From Toxorhynchites rutilus septentrionalis (Eukaryota; Arthropoda; Insecta; Diptera; Culicidae), in assembly GCF_029784135.1 (NCBI RefSeq), contig NC_073745.1, positions 85,450,666-85,514,665 on the forward strand: a DNA stretch of 64,000 bases, in the 5' to 3' direction. Each line of letters begins with the position of its first letter. Position 1 is the first letter of the stretch. Shown piece by piece: positions 1 through 11,977 of the stretch. The translations under genes were made by a program, and so were the position numbers. The notes beneath the pieces were generated by a model. It saw nothing but the letters and a program-made list of their open reading frames with translations. It was not told where the DNA came from and did not search any database.

Positions 1-1725
1 TGAACATCCCAAATGTTGTGGGTGAATCTCCAGCCAAATCTCATTTTTCGATCCGTCGGAAATTATGCTGCTTGTTTATTTGTTTACAACGTCGAAGTCG
101 TAAACATAAAAGGATTTATGGTGCTGCTGCTGCTGCTGGGCGAAATTCAGAGCACACAGCTCACCAAATTGGAGTGGCCTGAAAATCGACCTTCGCAAAT
201 GTACCCAATCTTGGAACGGGTTCTCGAAGGCACCTCAAGGCCCCGCTCCTTCTTTCCTGCAAGAGGCCACGGGAGAAAGTCATTAACATGTTGCCCTTTT
301 ACGCGCACTTCTCTCTCCGTTGTGTCCTTACCCCGGTTGAATCATTACTAATTGTGTTATGCCTTTTGTAATTTTTACCTCTTTCGCTGCCTCCGCTGGA
401 ACTGACCTAGCAGTTCGTGTGCTCTTTCTCGAGATCCATATGCATACATTAACTCTTTTGCCCTGTGCGGAAATTTTACCTCCGATTGTCTGAAGTTTTG
501 ACTGTCCTTCGGGGCAAATTTGGCAGGCCTCATTCCGGCTCGGTCGGAAGCTTATTTGAATATCATTGAAGGATTGAAACTAATGATAGGTGGAAAAAAC
601 TGCACCCATTATGCCAATGGCTTTCGATTAGAGGGAACGGTACCGGCGGTGACCTTGCTCGAGTTGGCGTCCTTCGGAAGTAAAAATTGCACCAGTTTTT
701 TTTACTCGCTCACTAATGGGACCGCGTTTTTTGCTCGTTAAATAGATGATACAGTTCTGAAAATAGATGAAAGATGTGTGTAGCGACATTATTTTGGATC
801 ATACTGAAGCCCTTCCATGGCCTTCAAAACATAATTCTGGTATTATTTGGAAATGATTGCGTTTCGTTTTTAGAATTTTATCACAATATATCAAGAATTT
901 GTTTGCAAAGTTGTTTCTGATAGGCAATCAATTGTAAATAGTTTTTTTTTCTCATATTCATCAAATGATGTTAATACTGGGCGTAAAGTAACTGACCCCA
1001 AATTTTCAGAAGGTGATAGAAAATCAGATTTATTCATTTTTTTATGTTTTTCAACGATTTTCCTTGTTATGATCATGGTTTGTACGGTTTTAGAAATCAC
1101 CATTTTTGAATGAAAACATTCGAATTCTAAAGTAGATGTTGCATTTATCATTGCTTAGGTTTACTGTCATCATATTGATCCATTCATAATTTAGGATTTC
1201 TTCAGAATATTACCTTCTCTTGGGCATTTTAAAAATGTTACCCTCAACAGACTCAACACAGAGAAACTTTATTTCTGCTATCCGCGAAGGACACAATAAA
1301 CAAACTGCAAACTGCATGATCAGAATTGAGTTCATCAAAATGCGTTAATTTAATGGTTTAGCTATGTAAATCTGATACAAATGGTGTGCAAGCATGATGT
1401 TTACAATATTAGTAGGTGTTATAATCAAGAAAATGTCTGAATACGTCCCAAAAAATCATCTGGTGATCGATTAAAAGTTAGCTCGAATGACACCAATAGA
1501 TGGTGTATTTTATAATTCTTTAAAACATGTGATTCCGTGAAAATATTCTATAAAATTACTGTAAATCATGAAAAAGACAATTTTATTTACATGTTTTGAA
1601 ACATTCGAATACCTGATTTGACAATGGTGTGCTGAATTAGAGCATTCAAAACAGTGGACAAACCATGATCATATTTTCGACTGCACAAACCAGGAACATT
1701 TACCTTATATAATCGAGTTTGTATA
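1..1725. other. No gene recognised
   Basis: AT-rich DNA with only short open frames that resemble nothing I know. A short CTG run lies near 120-140. I see no transposon ends, tRNA-like boxes or long repeats here. Confidence 0.5.
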
Positions 1726-1727
1726 TA

Positions 1728-3026
1728 AAGGGTGTGTCACATCAAATTGCATCACGGAAAAAACGCTGTAGAAATTCGCCCAGTAGACCGATCCTTTTGA
1801 AAATTTTAGACAGTAAAATAAAAACTATTAAACAACTTTTGGCATTTTCTTTTTATTCATACTTCGAGCCCAAGCCCGTATGCTCGCACCTTCCTCTTTA
1901 CCCCGTCCATAAGGTTCTGTACAACGTCAGGTTGTAGTTTTTTTTGAACAGAAATCCATTTTCTCTTGAAGTCCGCCTCCGATTTGACAACTTTTGGGTT
2001 CTTCCGAAGGGCCTGCTTCATAATCGCCCAATATTTCTCTATTGGGCGAAGCTCCGGCGCGTTGGGCGGGTTCATTTCCTTTGACACGAAGGTGACCCCG
2101 TTGGCTTCGTACCACTCCAACACGTCCCGTTGAATAGTGGCACGAAGCGAGATCCGGCCAGAAGATGGTCGGGCCCTCGTGCTGCTTCAATAGTGGTAGT
2201 AAGCGCTTCTGTAGGCACTCCTTAAGGTAAACCTGCCCGTTTACCGTGCCGATCAACACGAAGGGGGCGCTCCGCTTTTCGCAAGAGCAGATCGCTTGCC
2301 ACACCATGTACTTTTTGGCAAACTTGGATAGTTTCTGCTTGCGAATCTCCTCCGGAACGCTGAATTTGTCCTCTGCGGAGAAGAACAACATGCCCGGCAG
2401 CTGACGAAAGTCCGCTTTGACGTAGGTTTCGTCGTCCATTACCAGGCAATGCGGCTTCGTCAGCATTTCGGTGTACAGCTTCCGGGCTCGCGTCTTCCCC
2501 ACCATGTTTTGCCTTTCGTCGCGGTTAGGAGCCTTCTGAACCTTGTATGTACGCAGGCCCTCCCGCTGCTTGGTCCGCTGGACGAATGAACTTGACAAAT
2601 TCAGCTTATTGGCGACATCCCGGACCGAATTTCTCGGATCACGTCTAAACTGCTTAACTACGCGCTTGTGATCTTTTTCACTGACGGAGCATCCATTTTT
2701 GTCGTTCTTCACCTTCCGGTCGATGGTTAGGTTCTCGAAGTATCGTTTTAGTACTCTGCTGACCGTGGATTGGACGATTCCCAGCATCTTACCGATGTCC
2801 CGATGTGACAACTCCGGATTCTCGAAATGAGTGTACAGGATTAATTCACGACGCTCTTTTTCGTTCGACGACATTTTTCCAAATTTACGAAAAATTGACA
2901 GTGAAGCATGGCCAACGTGATCTATACACTCTTATCTGATTATAAGCGAAAGCTGAAGATATAATTCCTAAAAATTAAATTTCTACAGCGTTTTTTCCGT
3001 GATGCAATTTGATGTGACACACCCTT
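1728..3026 (-). mobile_element. ITmD37E-type DNA transposon, copy 1
   Basis: Full-length IS630-Tc1-mariner element of 1,299 bp. The inverted ends begin AAGGGTGTGTCACATC, and a TA lies on each side (1726-1727 and 3027-3028), the expected target duplication. The ends closely match those of three other copies in this window. It carries one transposase frame on the minus strand. The DD37E type was described from mosquitoes; the family name is from memory, while the ends and repeats are seen directly. Confidence 0.92.
1857..2874 (-). pseudogene. DD37E transposase with a single frameshift
   Basis: The transposase cuts and pastes its own element by binding the terminal repeats. The frame starts at the ATG at 2874 and would run about 338 residues. 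The N-terminal third has two helix-turn-helix blocks (around SHRDIGKMLG and SVRDVANKLN). The catalytic Asp lies in MDDETY, the second Asp in FWPDLASCHY and the Glu in LRPIEKYW. One extra base after CHYS (near 2135) shifts the frame before the Glu; the rest stays open to the GLGLEV terminus at 1857. With one indel and no internal stop, this is the least damaged of the four copies. It could not make a complete enzyme as it stands. Confidence 0.9.
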
Positions 3027-3374
3027 TAATCGAGTCCGACCTGCATGAGGAACTAGGTTAACAAAGAAAATATTGATTAGTATGTTATTCAAACTAAATT
3101 GAAACGATCGCGCAGGAACTGTTCAATCACAAAGAAATGTTCAAATAGTTTCACAGGAACATTTTCAGTTGATTTCAATATTCCGGACATATTCTTCAGG
3201 TTTGATTTAACGTTCGAAGATGTAATTTCGACACAATCATCTGAACCTTCCTGAATATTCTCCATCTCAACAGAACTACGTTTTCAGCGTTTTTCTCAGC
3301 TATTTCAACACTTTCCACTATATCGATATCTGGCATCAGATCACAGCAAATCACGTATTGGTCTTTTTTTGCAC

Positions 3375-4276
3375 TAGGGGAACTTTGGGTAAGACGCACC
3401 GTGACGGTAAAACGCACCACCATGAAAAATCACGGGAAACGCAGTAATGGGCAGGATTTTTCTGTGCTTATAACTTTCTTTTTTCATTATAAATACAATT
3501 CAATGTATTGTAGCACCAAAAATCACGTCTATCTTCATGAAATAATAATGTATTAAAAACTGCATGATTTCATGCAACTATGACCGCTTCTGTCATAAGA
3601 CTTTTGGAGCATTATAAAACTTATTTAAATTTTTCAAACTCCAAAACATTCTAAAATGTTACCAGTGCTATCAATTGAGTTTGAATAAAAAAAAATGATG
3701 AAAATTAATTTTTTATATCAAAATGTAATTTTATAATCCATCTCATAATGGGGCACATCGCTCCAGTATGGAGATTAATAAAGAGTTAGTCAGTTCCAGT
3801 GTTACCAATACACTCAGATATTTTCTGCAATTCTTTTATACCCAGATGATTTCTGAAAGGCATAAAACCATTTTCACATATCTTTTCTTGTATTATGTAA
3901 TTAAAACCAGAACGAACAAAATTATTTCAGTGCTTCTGACTACTAAAATCCATCCATTATTAAGAATAATACAAACCTTAGATTCAGAATATAAACCCAT
4001 AAATACAAGTCTGGCAGCACAGTTGTGAACAGCGGCACGTGGCTATACTTGATGAACAGCGGCACATATTAATACGCTTGTAAACAAAAATTTGGCTTCA
4101 AAATTCTTTGGCGTATTCGACGTTTGATAACAAAAATGCCTAAAAAATTCGGGATCATCTAATAATTCTAACAGGCTACAAACGTTGTGGATGTAAAGAA
4201 ACGTTGAAATGTGTAGTAAAAATGCTTGTTTCATCCTGTTTTGCTAAGCAGGGGCGTCTTGCCCGGACTTCCCCTA
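3375..4276. mobile_element. MITE-like element with iterated terminal words
   Basis: About 900 bp with imperfect inverted ends: TAGGGGAACTTTGGG at left and the complement of TAGGGGAAGTCCGGG at right. Both continue into AAGACGC. Related words recur inside: GTAAAACGCACC near 3406, GGGGCACATCGCTCC near 3750, and a tandem pair of AACAGCGGCAC at about 4027 and 4053. There is no convincing coding region. I do not recognise the superfamily. Confidence 0.55.
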
Positions 4277-4589
4277 ATCATTAAAAGACATTGAGCAATC
4301 GATCGGTATTGTACTGTCGACATCCGCAAGCTCACGACGCATTACCACGTTCGTCGCCCAATGCGCTGTTTTTGAGTTTCTCGCGAGGCTCAAATTGCGG
4401 ATGATTTTTCAAATGAAGACCAAACATAGTTTGTATACAACTTTTACATGATCTAGTGAAATTTCTTTCTATTTGAAGACGAATTGACAATAATAGCACA
4501 TGCCAAAGTCATATTATACGGGTTTCGCAAAAAACTCCAGTACAAACCTTCTGTACTATAAATTGATAAAAAGTATAGTAGAAACATTA

Positions 4590-6150
4590 TATTAATATTA
4601 CAGAGCAAAGCGCTCTTGACGCGATTCGCAGATTGAAATCTTCCTCGGCCGTTGGACCTGATGGAATTCCACCGATCGTTTTTAAAAAGTGTGCTGAGAC
4701 TATTGCTGCTCCGTTGTCAATCATCATCAACAAGTCATTATCAGAGGGGAAGTTTCCGGAGAAATGGAAAGCATCAGTGATGTTTCCTATCCATAAAAAA
4801 GGTGATAAACGTGACGTGTCTACGTATCGTGGCATAACCTCTCTATGCGCTGGGTCTAAGCTCTTCGCGATACTTGTTGGTGGCGTGCTTTTGAATGCCG
4901 TCAAATCGTACATCTCACCTGATCAACATGGTTTCTTCAAAGGAAGGTCGATTAACACGAACTTGGTGGATTTTTCGTATCGTATTGCGTCAGGGCAATT
5001 GAAAATGGTGTACAAATCGACACTGTTTACACTGACCTGAAGGCTGCCTTTGACCGTGTGGATCATCAATTGCTGATTGCTAAGATGAAGCGATTAGGTG
5101 CTTATTCACACTTCAGGGGATGGCTGAGTTCCTACTTAGTCAACAGGCCACTCACCGTGAAGCTCGGATCATCGCAGTCCTATACATTTACGAATTGTTC
5201 TGGAGTTCCACAAGGAAGCAACCTGGGACCGTTATTGTTTTCGATATTTTTCAATGATGTGTGCTTGCTCATCCCACCAGATTGTCGAATTCTGTATGCG
5301 GATGATCTCAAGCTCTACTTAACAGTTAGATCCACCGAGGATTGTAAGGAACTGCAGCGACTTATTAATCAATTTGAAAGCTGGTGTTGTTGTAATCGTC
5401 TGACCATCAGCGTCCAGAAATGTTTTGTCATCACCTTCACACGAAAAAAATCTCCAATTCACTGGGTTTACGACATTGGTGGATGCCAGATCGAGAGAGC
5501 CAGCGTTGTAAAGGACCTTGGAGTTCATCTCGATTCACAGCTCACATTCAGAGATCATTACTCTAACATAATTAATAAGGCGAACAGGAACTTAGGTTTC
5601 ATAATGAGAGCTGCAAACAACTTTCGAGATCCTTACTGTCTCCGATCGCTTTACTACGCCCTTGTTCGATCTGTCCTGGAGACGGCTTCAGTGGTATGGA
5701 ATCCATATGCGCACGTGTGGATAAAAAGAATTGAAGCTGTTCAATCTCGATTCATTAAATTTGCATTGAGATTTCTACCATGGACTAACTCGGCTGACCT
5801 ACCACCGTATAAGGACCGTTGCCGTCTGCTTGGGATGGAAACTCTGCATCAAAGGTCTGTGGTCCTACGATCAAGGGAATTTCTACGACTAGAATTCAGA
5901 CGAACCGAGTACGGAAGAAATGAACCGATTGTATCGATGTGTCGTGAATTTAATTATGTGTTTCATTTGTTTGATTTCTGTTGTTCCGTGGATGAATTTA
6001 AGTACCGTTTGAAACGTTTCAACTTGACAACTTGATGTTTTATGTTTTCGACTATTTATTTACATTAAATTATAATTTCATATTCATGTAGACTGTAAGT
6101 CAGATGGATCAAATAAAATAATAATAAAAATAATAATAATAATGATTATG
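4590..6150 (+). mobile_element. 5'-truncated non-LTR retrotransposon
   Basis: A LINE fragment that begins inside its reverse transcriptase (an in-frame stop lies at 4579). It ends with a short 3' UTR and an (AAT)n-type tail at about 6110-6145. No target duplication was found. Clade is not assigned; the sequence resembles jockey-group LINEs with a YADD catalytic box. Confidence 0.85.
4600..6035 (+). pseudogene. LINE reverse transcriptase, one-base frameshift
   Basis: It would copy element RNA into DNA at a nicked chromosome. Visible in order: the SSAVGPDGIPP entry to the fingers, DLKAAFDRVDHQ with the first catalytic Asp, SGVPQGSNLGPLLF, the catalytic YADD box near 5295, then the KDLGVHLDS and thumb region. 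The frame breaks near 5005: one A appears to be missing from the run before TGGTGTACAA. The upstream frame ends at 5040, and the downstream frame carries on to the stop at 6035. The endonuclease and any ORF1 are absent. Apart from that indel the RT is open to its natural end, so the copy is fairly young. Confidence 0.9.
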
Positions 6151-6592
6151 ATTTTATCATTTTTCTACATATCCTATAGTTACATTTAGGTACCTATGCT
6201 GTCAAATTCCTTTTGAAAATCCTATTAAATTTGAACGAGGAAAGTGTCACCCACATCTGGGTAACGGGGCGACGAAAGGGTTAATTATGCCAGTGGAATA
6301 TCACCACCATCATTGAAGGAAAATTCGGTTTCCTGAAGCAATTTTAAATAGTCTCAGATTTAACCTTATTGATTTTAGAGGGTGAAAGTTTTTCAATTGC
6401 ATCCAATACCGGTATATCTGAAAGATCCTAGAGTGCATTAAAATATAGTAAGAATGCTGAATAACATGAAGGTTGAAAAGGACAAATTTCCTTCATTTAT
6501 TGCAATCTTCGTTTAACTAATCGAGCTAATTAATCGAAGATGGCGAAAGTACTGATTCAGGTTCTTGATTATGTCGAAGTTCAGCTGCTGAG

Positions 6593-6985
6593 CTACGGAT
6601 GTAAATATTTGTGGAAAAATAGTAAACTTATCGATTTGAGCTTTGGTCGGAGAGATTTTGGGTGCGCTGTATAGTTATCAACGAACATGACCACCTTTGA
6701 GAAGAAATAGATATAAGTAGGATACATTACCATAACACATAATTCCAGAAATAACACCTTTCTATTTCCATTGGAAAATTTGTCGTCAAATTGCATGATC
6801 CATTCCTCAAAAAGCATTAAGGCTATCCAGACCTTCGTGTTGATCTCGTGTATCACTGGTAATGACTTCTTCTTATTGAAATATCGTGGGTTTTTACTCT
6901 TTCCATTGATCAGCAACGGTAGTTTATCGCTCCCGTCCATGTTGGGAATTCCGAGTTTCTCGACAAGTTCGCAAACCATGCCCAT
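6593..6985 (-). pseudogene. pogo-like transposase, catalytic fragment
   Basis: The reading frame carries the pogo/Tigger signature DKLPLLINGKSKNPRYF, then WIALMLFEEWIMQFD, and a degraded FVDNYTAHPK with the second catalytic Asp. The order and wording match Tigger and Jerky-type DDE proteins. It starts where the foldback repeat begins and lacks the region holding the first catalytic Asp. A relic only. Confidence 0.82.
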
Positions 6986-7502
6986 CGTCCGATGTATGGG
7001 AAACTTGTTAAAAATTTTAAGGGCTATTTATATCTATTTCTTTCAGAATTTTTGAAGCATATGTTTTCGAGAGAAATGAATTTTAATTTTCAAAATATTT
7101 TTTTTAATGAATTTTTTTTCCAAATTTTTTTTTTTGATAATTTTTAACGAAAACCAAAATAATTTCGTACATTCCATTCTTCGACTACAATTTTGTAGGC
7201 CTGATATTTTTTTTTGTAGGTTTTTTTTTTAAATTTTGAGTTTTTCCAACTTTTTTCGAAAAATCTAAATTTAAAAACTACAACATCTACAAAAAGATGG
7301 TCAGAGAGTAAAATTTAGGAAATTACTTAGGTTTTCATTAAAAATCATCAAAGAATTTTTTGGAAAAAAATTTCATTGAAAAAAAAATTTTAAAATTAAA
7401 ATTCATTTTTCTCGAGAACATATGCTTTTAAAATTCTGGAAATAAATAGATATAAATAGTCCTTAGAATTTCCAATAAGTTTTCCATACATCAGGCGATG
7501 GG
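6981..7502. repeat. Foldback MITE inside the pogo-like element
   Basis: The two ends (about 6981-7130 and 7375-7502) are inverted copies of about 130 bp, starting CCCATCG and sharing GATGTATGG and GCATATGTT. The middle is T- and A-rich. It sits between the two halves of the pogo-like transposase, which suggests a later insertion. No clear target duplication was found. Confidence 0.75.
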
Positions 7503-7584
7503 TACATTTACATGGAAAAAGTATTTCGAACAACAACTTTTTAATTTTTTTTCTTTGATTAAGTACTATTAATGTTTAATTCTT

Positions 7585-7630
7585 AAATGCGATAATTTAT
7601 ACATAAAAATATGTATAAGTTATCGCATTT
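7585..7630. repeat. Near-perfect 21-bp hairpin
   Basis: Two 21-bp arms, left starting AAATGCGATAA and right ending TTATCGCATTT, are separated by AAAA with one mismatch. It could form a cruciform in DNA or a hairpin in RNA. The four-base loop is too small for a normal microRNA precursor. Confidence 0.8.
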
Positions 7631-8100
7631 CAAATGCTCTGCTAACTTTTCTCTATTTAGAAACATATCAAGAACATGTCAAACGTGAGAATTTACACAC
7701 AAAACTGTTACGAGCAAAACTTTATTCTTTCCAGGAGAAAAATAGAAAAATGACTTATATTCCAAAAACTATAAAAGTTAGAAAGTTGATGTCTTTGACA
7801 AAAGTTTATATTTGGAGAAGATCTAAAACTTTGTTGAATACACTATATCGCTATCTTGACTTAAAACGAAATTAGGATAATTGTATTTTTTTCAAAGAAA
7901 ACATGGAAAAGTTGGCTTTTTCCAAAAAGTAGTCTAATTGTTATTCGAATATTTCAAGTATGCAAAGTTGCTTAAATGGCCCATGTCTTTACACCCACAA
8001 CGTTTCACTACTATCTGAGATGGTGCTGCCATTTCCTAAGACAAGTTGGCATGAAATTCGTCTTTTGGTCTAGATTCAATTTTCCATTCCGATTCCATTA

Positions 8101-8295
8101 TTACTTTAGTTTGAATAGTGTTGATACCGTACTTTGTGCAATACTGAAATTATTTGCAGCTTCAGACCCCTTCCGTCCATACTTTTCGACCTGCTCGATG
8201 ATGCTCAAACGTTGCGCAATGGTTAGCGTTTTGATTGTTCGCTTGAAAGGTTTCTCGTGGTTTTCCATACTTGAAAAGAAATTTTTTGATGACAT
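8101..8295 (-). pseudogene. pogo-like transposase, N-terminal DNA-binding fragment
   Basis: The peptide has the psq/CENP-B-N helix-turn-helix pattern: KTLTIAQRLSIIEQVEKYG, then a stretch ending SIAQSTVSTLFK. This is the usual N-terminus of pogo/Tigger transposases. It lies on the same strand and upstream of the catalytic fragment at 6593-6985, so I read the two as one broken gene. Confidence 0.8.
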
Positions 8296-8524
8296 GGACA
8301 GTCCGTCTTCACTTTCAAGAACAATTCAAATCAGAGGTAATAACGCACAAAAACATATACGCGAAAATCAATCAAGTTAGGGAGGTGAAAATCCATGGAA
8401 AAATTAATCAAAACACATCGAGTGAGGGAGGCATCGAGTTAGGGAGGTATCGAGTTATGGAGAGAAGAATGCTTGTAAAATCGAAGGTGCCACGAAATCC
8501 ATCGAGTTAGGGAGAGTTGACTGT

Positions 8525-11142
8525 ATTTATCTTGTCTTCTAGTCTTTTCGTAAAACATTGTAAAAATGTTAAAAATAACAATCGTTTCAACTTTTGAACT
8601 ATTCTCTTAGACAATGCAAAAGCCTTAATCAATATTGTTGAATATTCTAGTCTCCTCGGTCTGTCTTATTTTGAACTAAACACTCGTGCAAACCTACACA
8701 CCGTATTCGCCCATCGTCCGAAAGGATATTGCCCAACCGCCCCAAACGAGAGAACTCGTATTGAAAGCAATGACACGTAAGAATTATAATACATTAACCA
8801 AATTCCATCAAGCACAAATAATGGTGGTGGTGGTGGTGATGGCGGCAGCAGCAGCAATTTAAAGTGCCACACAGAGTAAGAACAAAAAAAGCCCAACGCA
8901 ATTAAACGAGACCTTAGGCGCGCGGCTAAGAAACAGAGAAGAAAAAACAAAAGACACAAAAACTCTTAGAAATTATCATCCACTTTTACAACAACAGGGG
9001 CGGCTCACAAGCGGCCCCGATGGGCGAACAAATCGCAAGGGGAAGGGGGGGTGATTGGGTGACCGACGGTATGCCATGTTTTACGTTACATAAGCGAACT
9101 AATAACTGGTTCCGAAATAGAGAGAAAAAAGATAGTTTCACTCGGGCTAGGTTAACCTCGATTTTCCCGCCTCCGGAGTGGAGCAGGCCCATGTCAGTCT
9201 TGCGCTAGTTCTTAAACGATTGGCGGCGATGCGCGAAAAGCGAGTGGAGTTTGCCGCGGGGGAGGGAGAGGCTATCTCTCAATGAAAATGAAATCGAAAG
9301 TTACCGGGCCGAAGGAACGGGCGGTTTGTGTGTTACCCATACAAACTCCGGTGGCCTGAGCAACTTTGTAAACTGTTGCAGTTGCAATTCCAAAGAGAGT
9401 CGGGCCGACGAAGAGAAAGAGCATAACTGTTGTTTGAAGGTAGTAATCCATAGATGCCTTCGGTTGCTGGCTGAAAAAAAAACGATGTAAATAACACTTT
9501 GTTAGTATGAATTTTTCGAGAGGCTTGGCAGCTACATAGCCTAAGATGAGGAAGGAGACGGAAACATGATCACCCATACAGTCGAATGATCGTTGGATAT
9601 AGTGGTTGAATGAAGACGCATCTTAGCATTAGTAATCAAACTGCACACTAGACATTGATAATCTAATGCGAGCTTAGGGTCCTTCCTATGTCTTGTGACT
9701 TGAACAAAATCTTTCAATAAAGTTAAGTGAGATCATCGCCTGAAAGCCCCGATCGAACCAAGGTGGCAATTCAGCAGGTCCACCCTAACGAATGCCTACT
9801 TCTTCTATGCGAAGCTTTTTAGTTTTCCTTTTATGCTTTTCTGCATAGCGGTTGGTTTTACCAGGCTGCCATGATCGAACGGAGCTCTTTCTAAGCTCGT
9901 ACTATTATTCAAAGCATAGAGCCGGAGAGAGTAGACCTCCTACGATCGGCCAGCCATTCGCTATGTACGGATACACTCGTGTGGCTCACGACGACTCCAT
10001 GCCTATGAGCGCCAATATCTATGCTCGTTCGTTCGGTGAGATCTAGCATCTATGGTCTCTATGCTGGCACACACTCCTCAAGCCCCGGGTACAGGCCAGA
10101 CCTTCGATGTGCTCCGCGAAACATGATGTCGTAGTGTTTGACCTAATTTCGCTGCTTCTTTTTTCTGTGTTTGCCGTCGTCTCGCTTCTTTCGGTTACCC
10201 TTCGACTAGTCGTGTTAGTCAGTATTCACCTTATTTACTCTCACTTTCCGTTGCAACCTCGTGGCACACATTTAGAGAGCCGAAAGCGTGGAACTTCGCT
10301 CCAACGGAGCCAGCCAGGTGGCCAAGAGACGGAAGACCTCCAGCTGGCTACTTCCAACCCAGGCGAGAGAGCGAGATTGCTCGTGCTACGTGATCTATTG
10401 CCCGCGCGGATTGCAGCATTAAGCTGGCCAGCATTTTATTTTTTCACACACTTTGATTCGGAACGGTTGCCAGACGAGCGAGAAATTGCTTTTCAAATTT
10501 TTTCCATGCGTCTATCATTTCAAAAATGCATTGTACATTTCATTTCTTTTTTATTTTTACTGAAATTAATCAAGATTATGTAGCATTGAATATAACTTAG
10601 AAAAACTGATAACAATTAGACAACCATAGATATTGATAAGTAATACAATGAAAAAGCTTGCTATATACTCAATAAATCAGCTCTATATCGATGTGATTTT
10701 GATAGAATAAAAATATTTTGGGCTCAAAATGAAGGTTTTTTTTATATCACTTTACAAAAAAAAAATTAGTTTTAATGGAATCGTGAGCTTTTCAACGAAT
10801 ACCTTGCTTCAGTTTTTGAAAACTCCGTTACTCAACCTGAAATGGTCGCATTTTGTTCCACCATATCTTCATCTGGTTGGGTGGGTTGTGGTCTTTTCCG
10901 GCGGACTGTACATCCCTTGCTAGATTAGAAATTTTTGAGAAAATTGATCAGCGAAAAAAAAACTTGTTTCAGACATTCGTTCAAATCGCTGCCTCGAGAA
11001 ACATTTTACCAGAAATGTGCTATGAATCCATCTTCATGGCCATGAGTGCATACCTACCATACGCCTTATTTTGATGGTGCATACATTTAAAAAATGGACC
11101 AATATCGGATGGCGATGAAAAAATCTACAAACAATATTGCAT
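8525..11142. other. Unassigned, locally GC-richer DNA
   Basis: The stretch at about 8650-10450 is richer in G and C than its surroundings, with a GGT/GCA triplet run at 8821-8858. Open frames of up to 158 codons exist but match no family and show no splice-site pattern I trust. It could be an untranslated exon, a promoter region or old repeat DNA. 10450-11142 is AT-rich with nothing recognised. Confidence 0.4.
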
Positions 11143-11640
11143 CTACATCACATCATATTCTGCTTTATCACGCTCTCTAAAAAAATGCTTCGACACCATA
11201 CCTGAAGAACTCGAGGCAATTGGCCGAAACCTTAACCATGGTCGGTGAAAATGGATGGATGTCGGGACGTTTTTCAGTTCTTCCGTAATCTCGGCGATCA
11301 GCTGCCTCTCCGATTTGGCCACGAAATTATTGGAGTAGATCATCCGTACGAGGGTCGCCCAAAAATGTTGCAGCTGACGGAACTTTGGGAGGGTTAGCGG
11401 TCTTCGATACAACGTTTACCTTCATTCAGATCACCTCCAGTGATCTCTTGGCGAGGTCTGGTTAGGCCAAAAGACTACTGCCACTCGTTGCCGTCCAACG
11501 TCAAGTAGGTATCGTCCCCCTATTATAGGCACAACGTCGCGCTTCGCCGAAAAGATGTTTTTTATCAGCACCTCCAGCCGCTTTTATTGGGTGATTGCCA
11601 ACCTCGACTGACGCTTCCGCATAAAAATGTCCATTTTGGA
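11143..11640 (-). pseudogene. Mariner-like transposase relic (ITmD37D-like)
   Basis: Read on the minus strand, about 11530-11495 gives the first catalytic block DDTYLTLDGNEWQ. About 11400-11180 gives a mariner-type C-terminus: FWATLVRMIYSNNFVAKSE, then QLIAEITEELKNVPTSI. The part with the second catalytic residue is missing, and frames shift between pieces. The wording is closest to mosquito and insect ITmD37D or mariner elements, from memory. No terminal repeats were identified. Confidence 0.7.
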
Positions 11641-11738
11641 CCGTTCAGTACCAACCCAAATCACGGAACGCTGTCAATTTTCTCTACTTTCTGTATTTTT
11701 ATACACAACGTAGGTGATCGGAGTTTACTGGACCTTAA

Positions 11739-11973
11739 CCCTCCTATACTCACGCATGCGATCTGACAGACTGAAAATCAATGATGTGGCTGAATGATCA
11801 TTAAAACTGAATGAAGTTGAAGAAAAAATATTTTCTGGAGTTTCTTCATTCAATTATATCTTTTTCATTAAATAAGTATCAACAACGCCTAAAAATACAC
11901 AATAGCAATATTATAAAGACACGCACAGTCTGTGAGTATACGAATCACGATTTTTCGCGCGGGTATAGGAGGG
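11739..11973. mobile_element. piggyBac-type MITE with TTAA target duplication
   Basis: 235 bp with inverted ends: CCCTCCTATACTCACGC at left, and at right GCGCGGGTATAGGAGGG, the reverse-complement counterpart with mismatches. A TTAA lies directly on each side (11735-11738 and 11974-11977). This is the signature of piggyBac-mobilised elements. A partial second copy is at about 56690-56906. Confidence 0.85.
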
Positions 11974-11977
11974 TTAA

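Larger units (their letters stand above)
6593..8522 (-). mobile_element. pogo-like (Tigger/CENP-B-type) transposon relic
   Basis: Minus-strand element. The 5' end is at 8522, where GAGTTAGGGAGAGTTGACTG meets a TA dinucleotide. Just inside, the word ATCGAGTTAGGGAGG recurs about five times (8365-8515), probably subterminal transposase sites. The N-terminal and catalytic parts of the transposase are separated by a foldback repeat and unrecognised DNA. The other terminal repeat was not found. A short MITE with matching ends lies at 52684-52847. Confidence 0.75.

Noticed and set aside
7976..8380. 134-codon plus-strand frame
   Set aside because: It is the antisense of the pogo-like N-terminal fragment.
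9720..9790. SINE or tRNA-like box (complement of TTGGTTCGATCGGGG)
   Set aside because: Only a B-box-like word; no A box at the right distance and no matching copy in the window.
10107..10583. 158-codon frame in GC-richer DNA
   Set aside because: No family motif, no start or splice support, and amino-acid composition resembles chance reading. Kept only as unassigned DNA.
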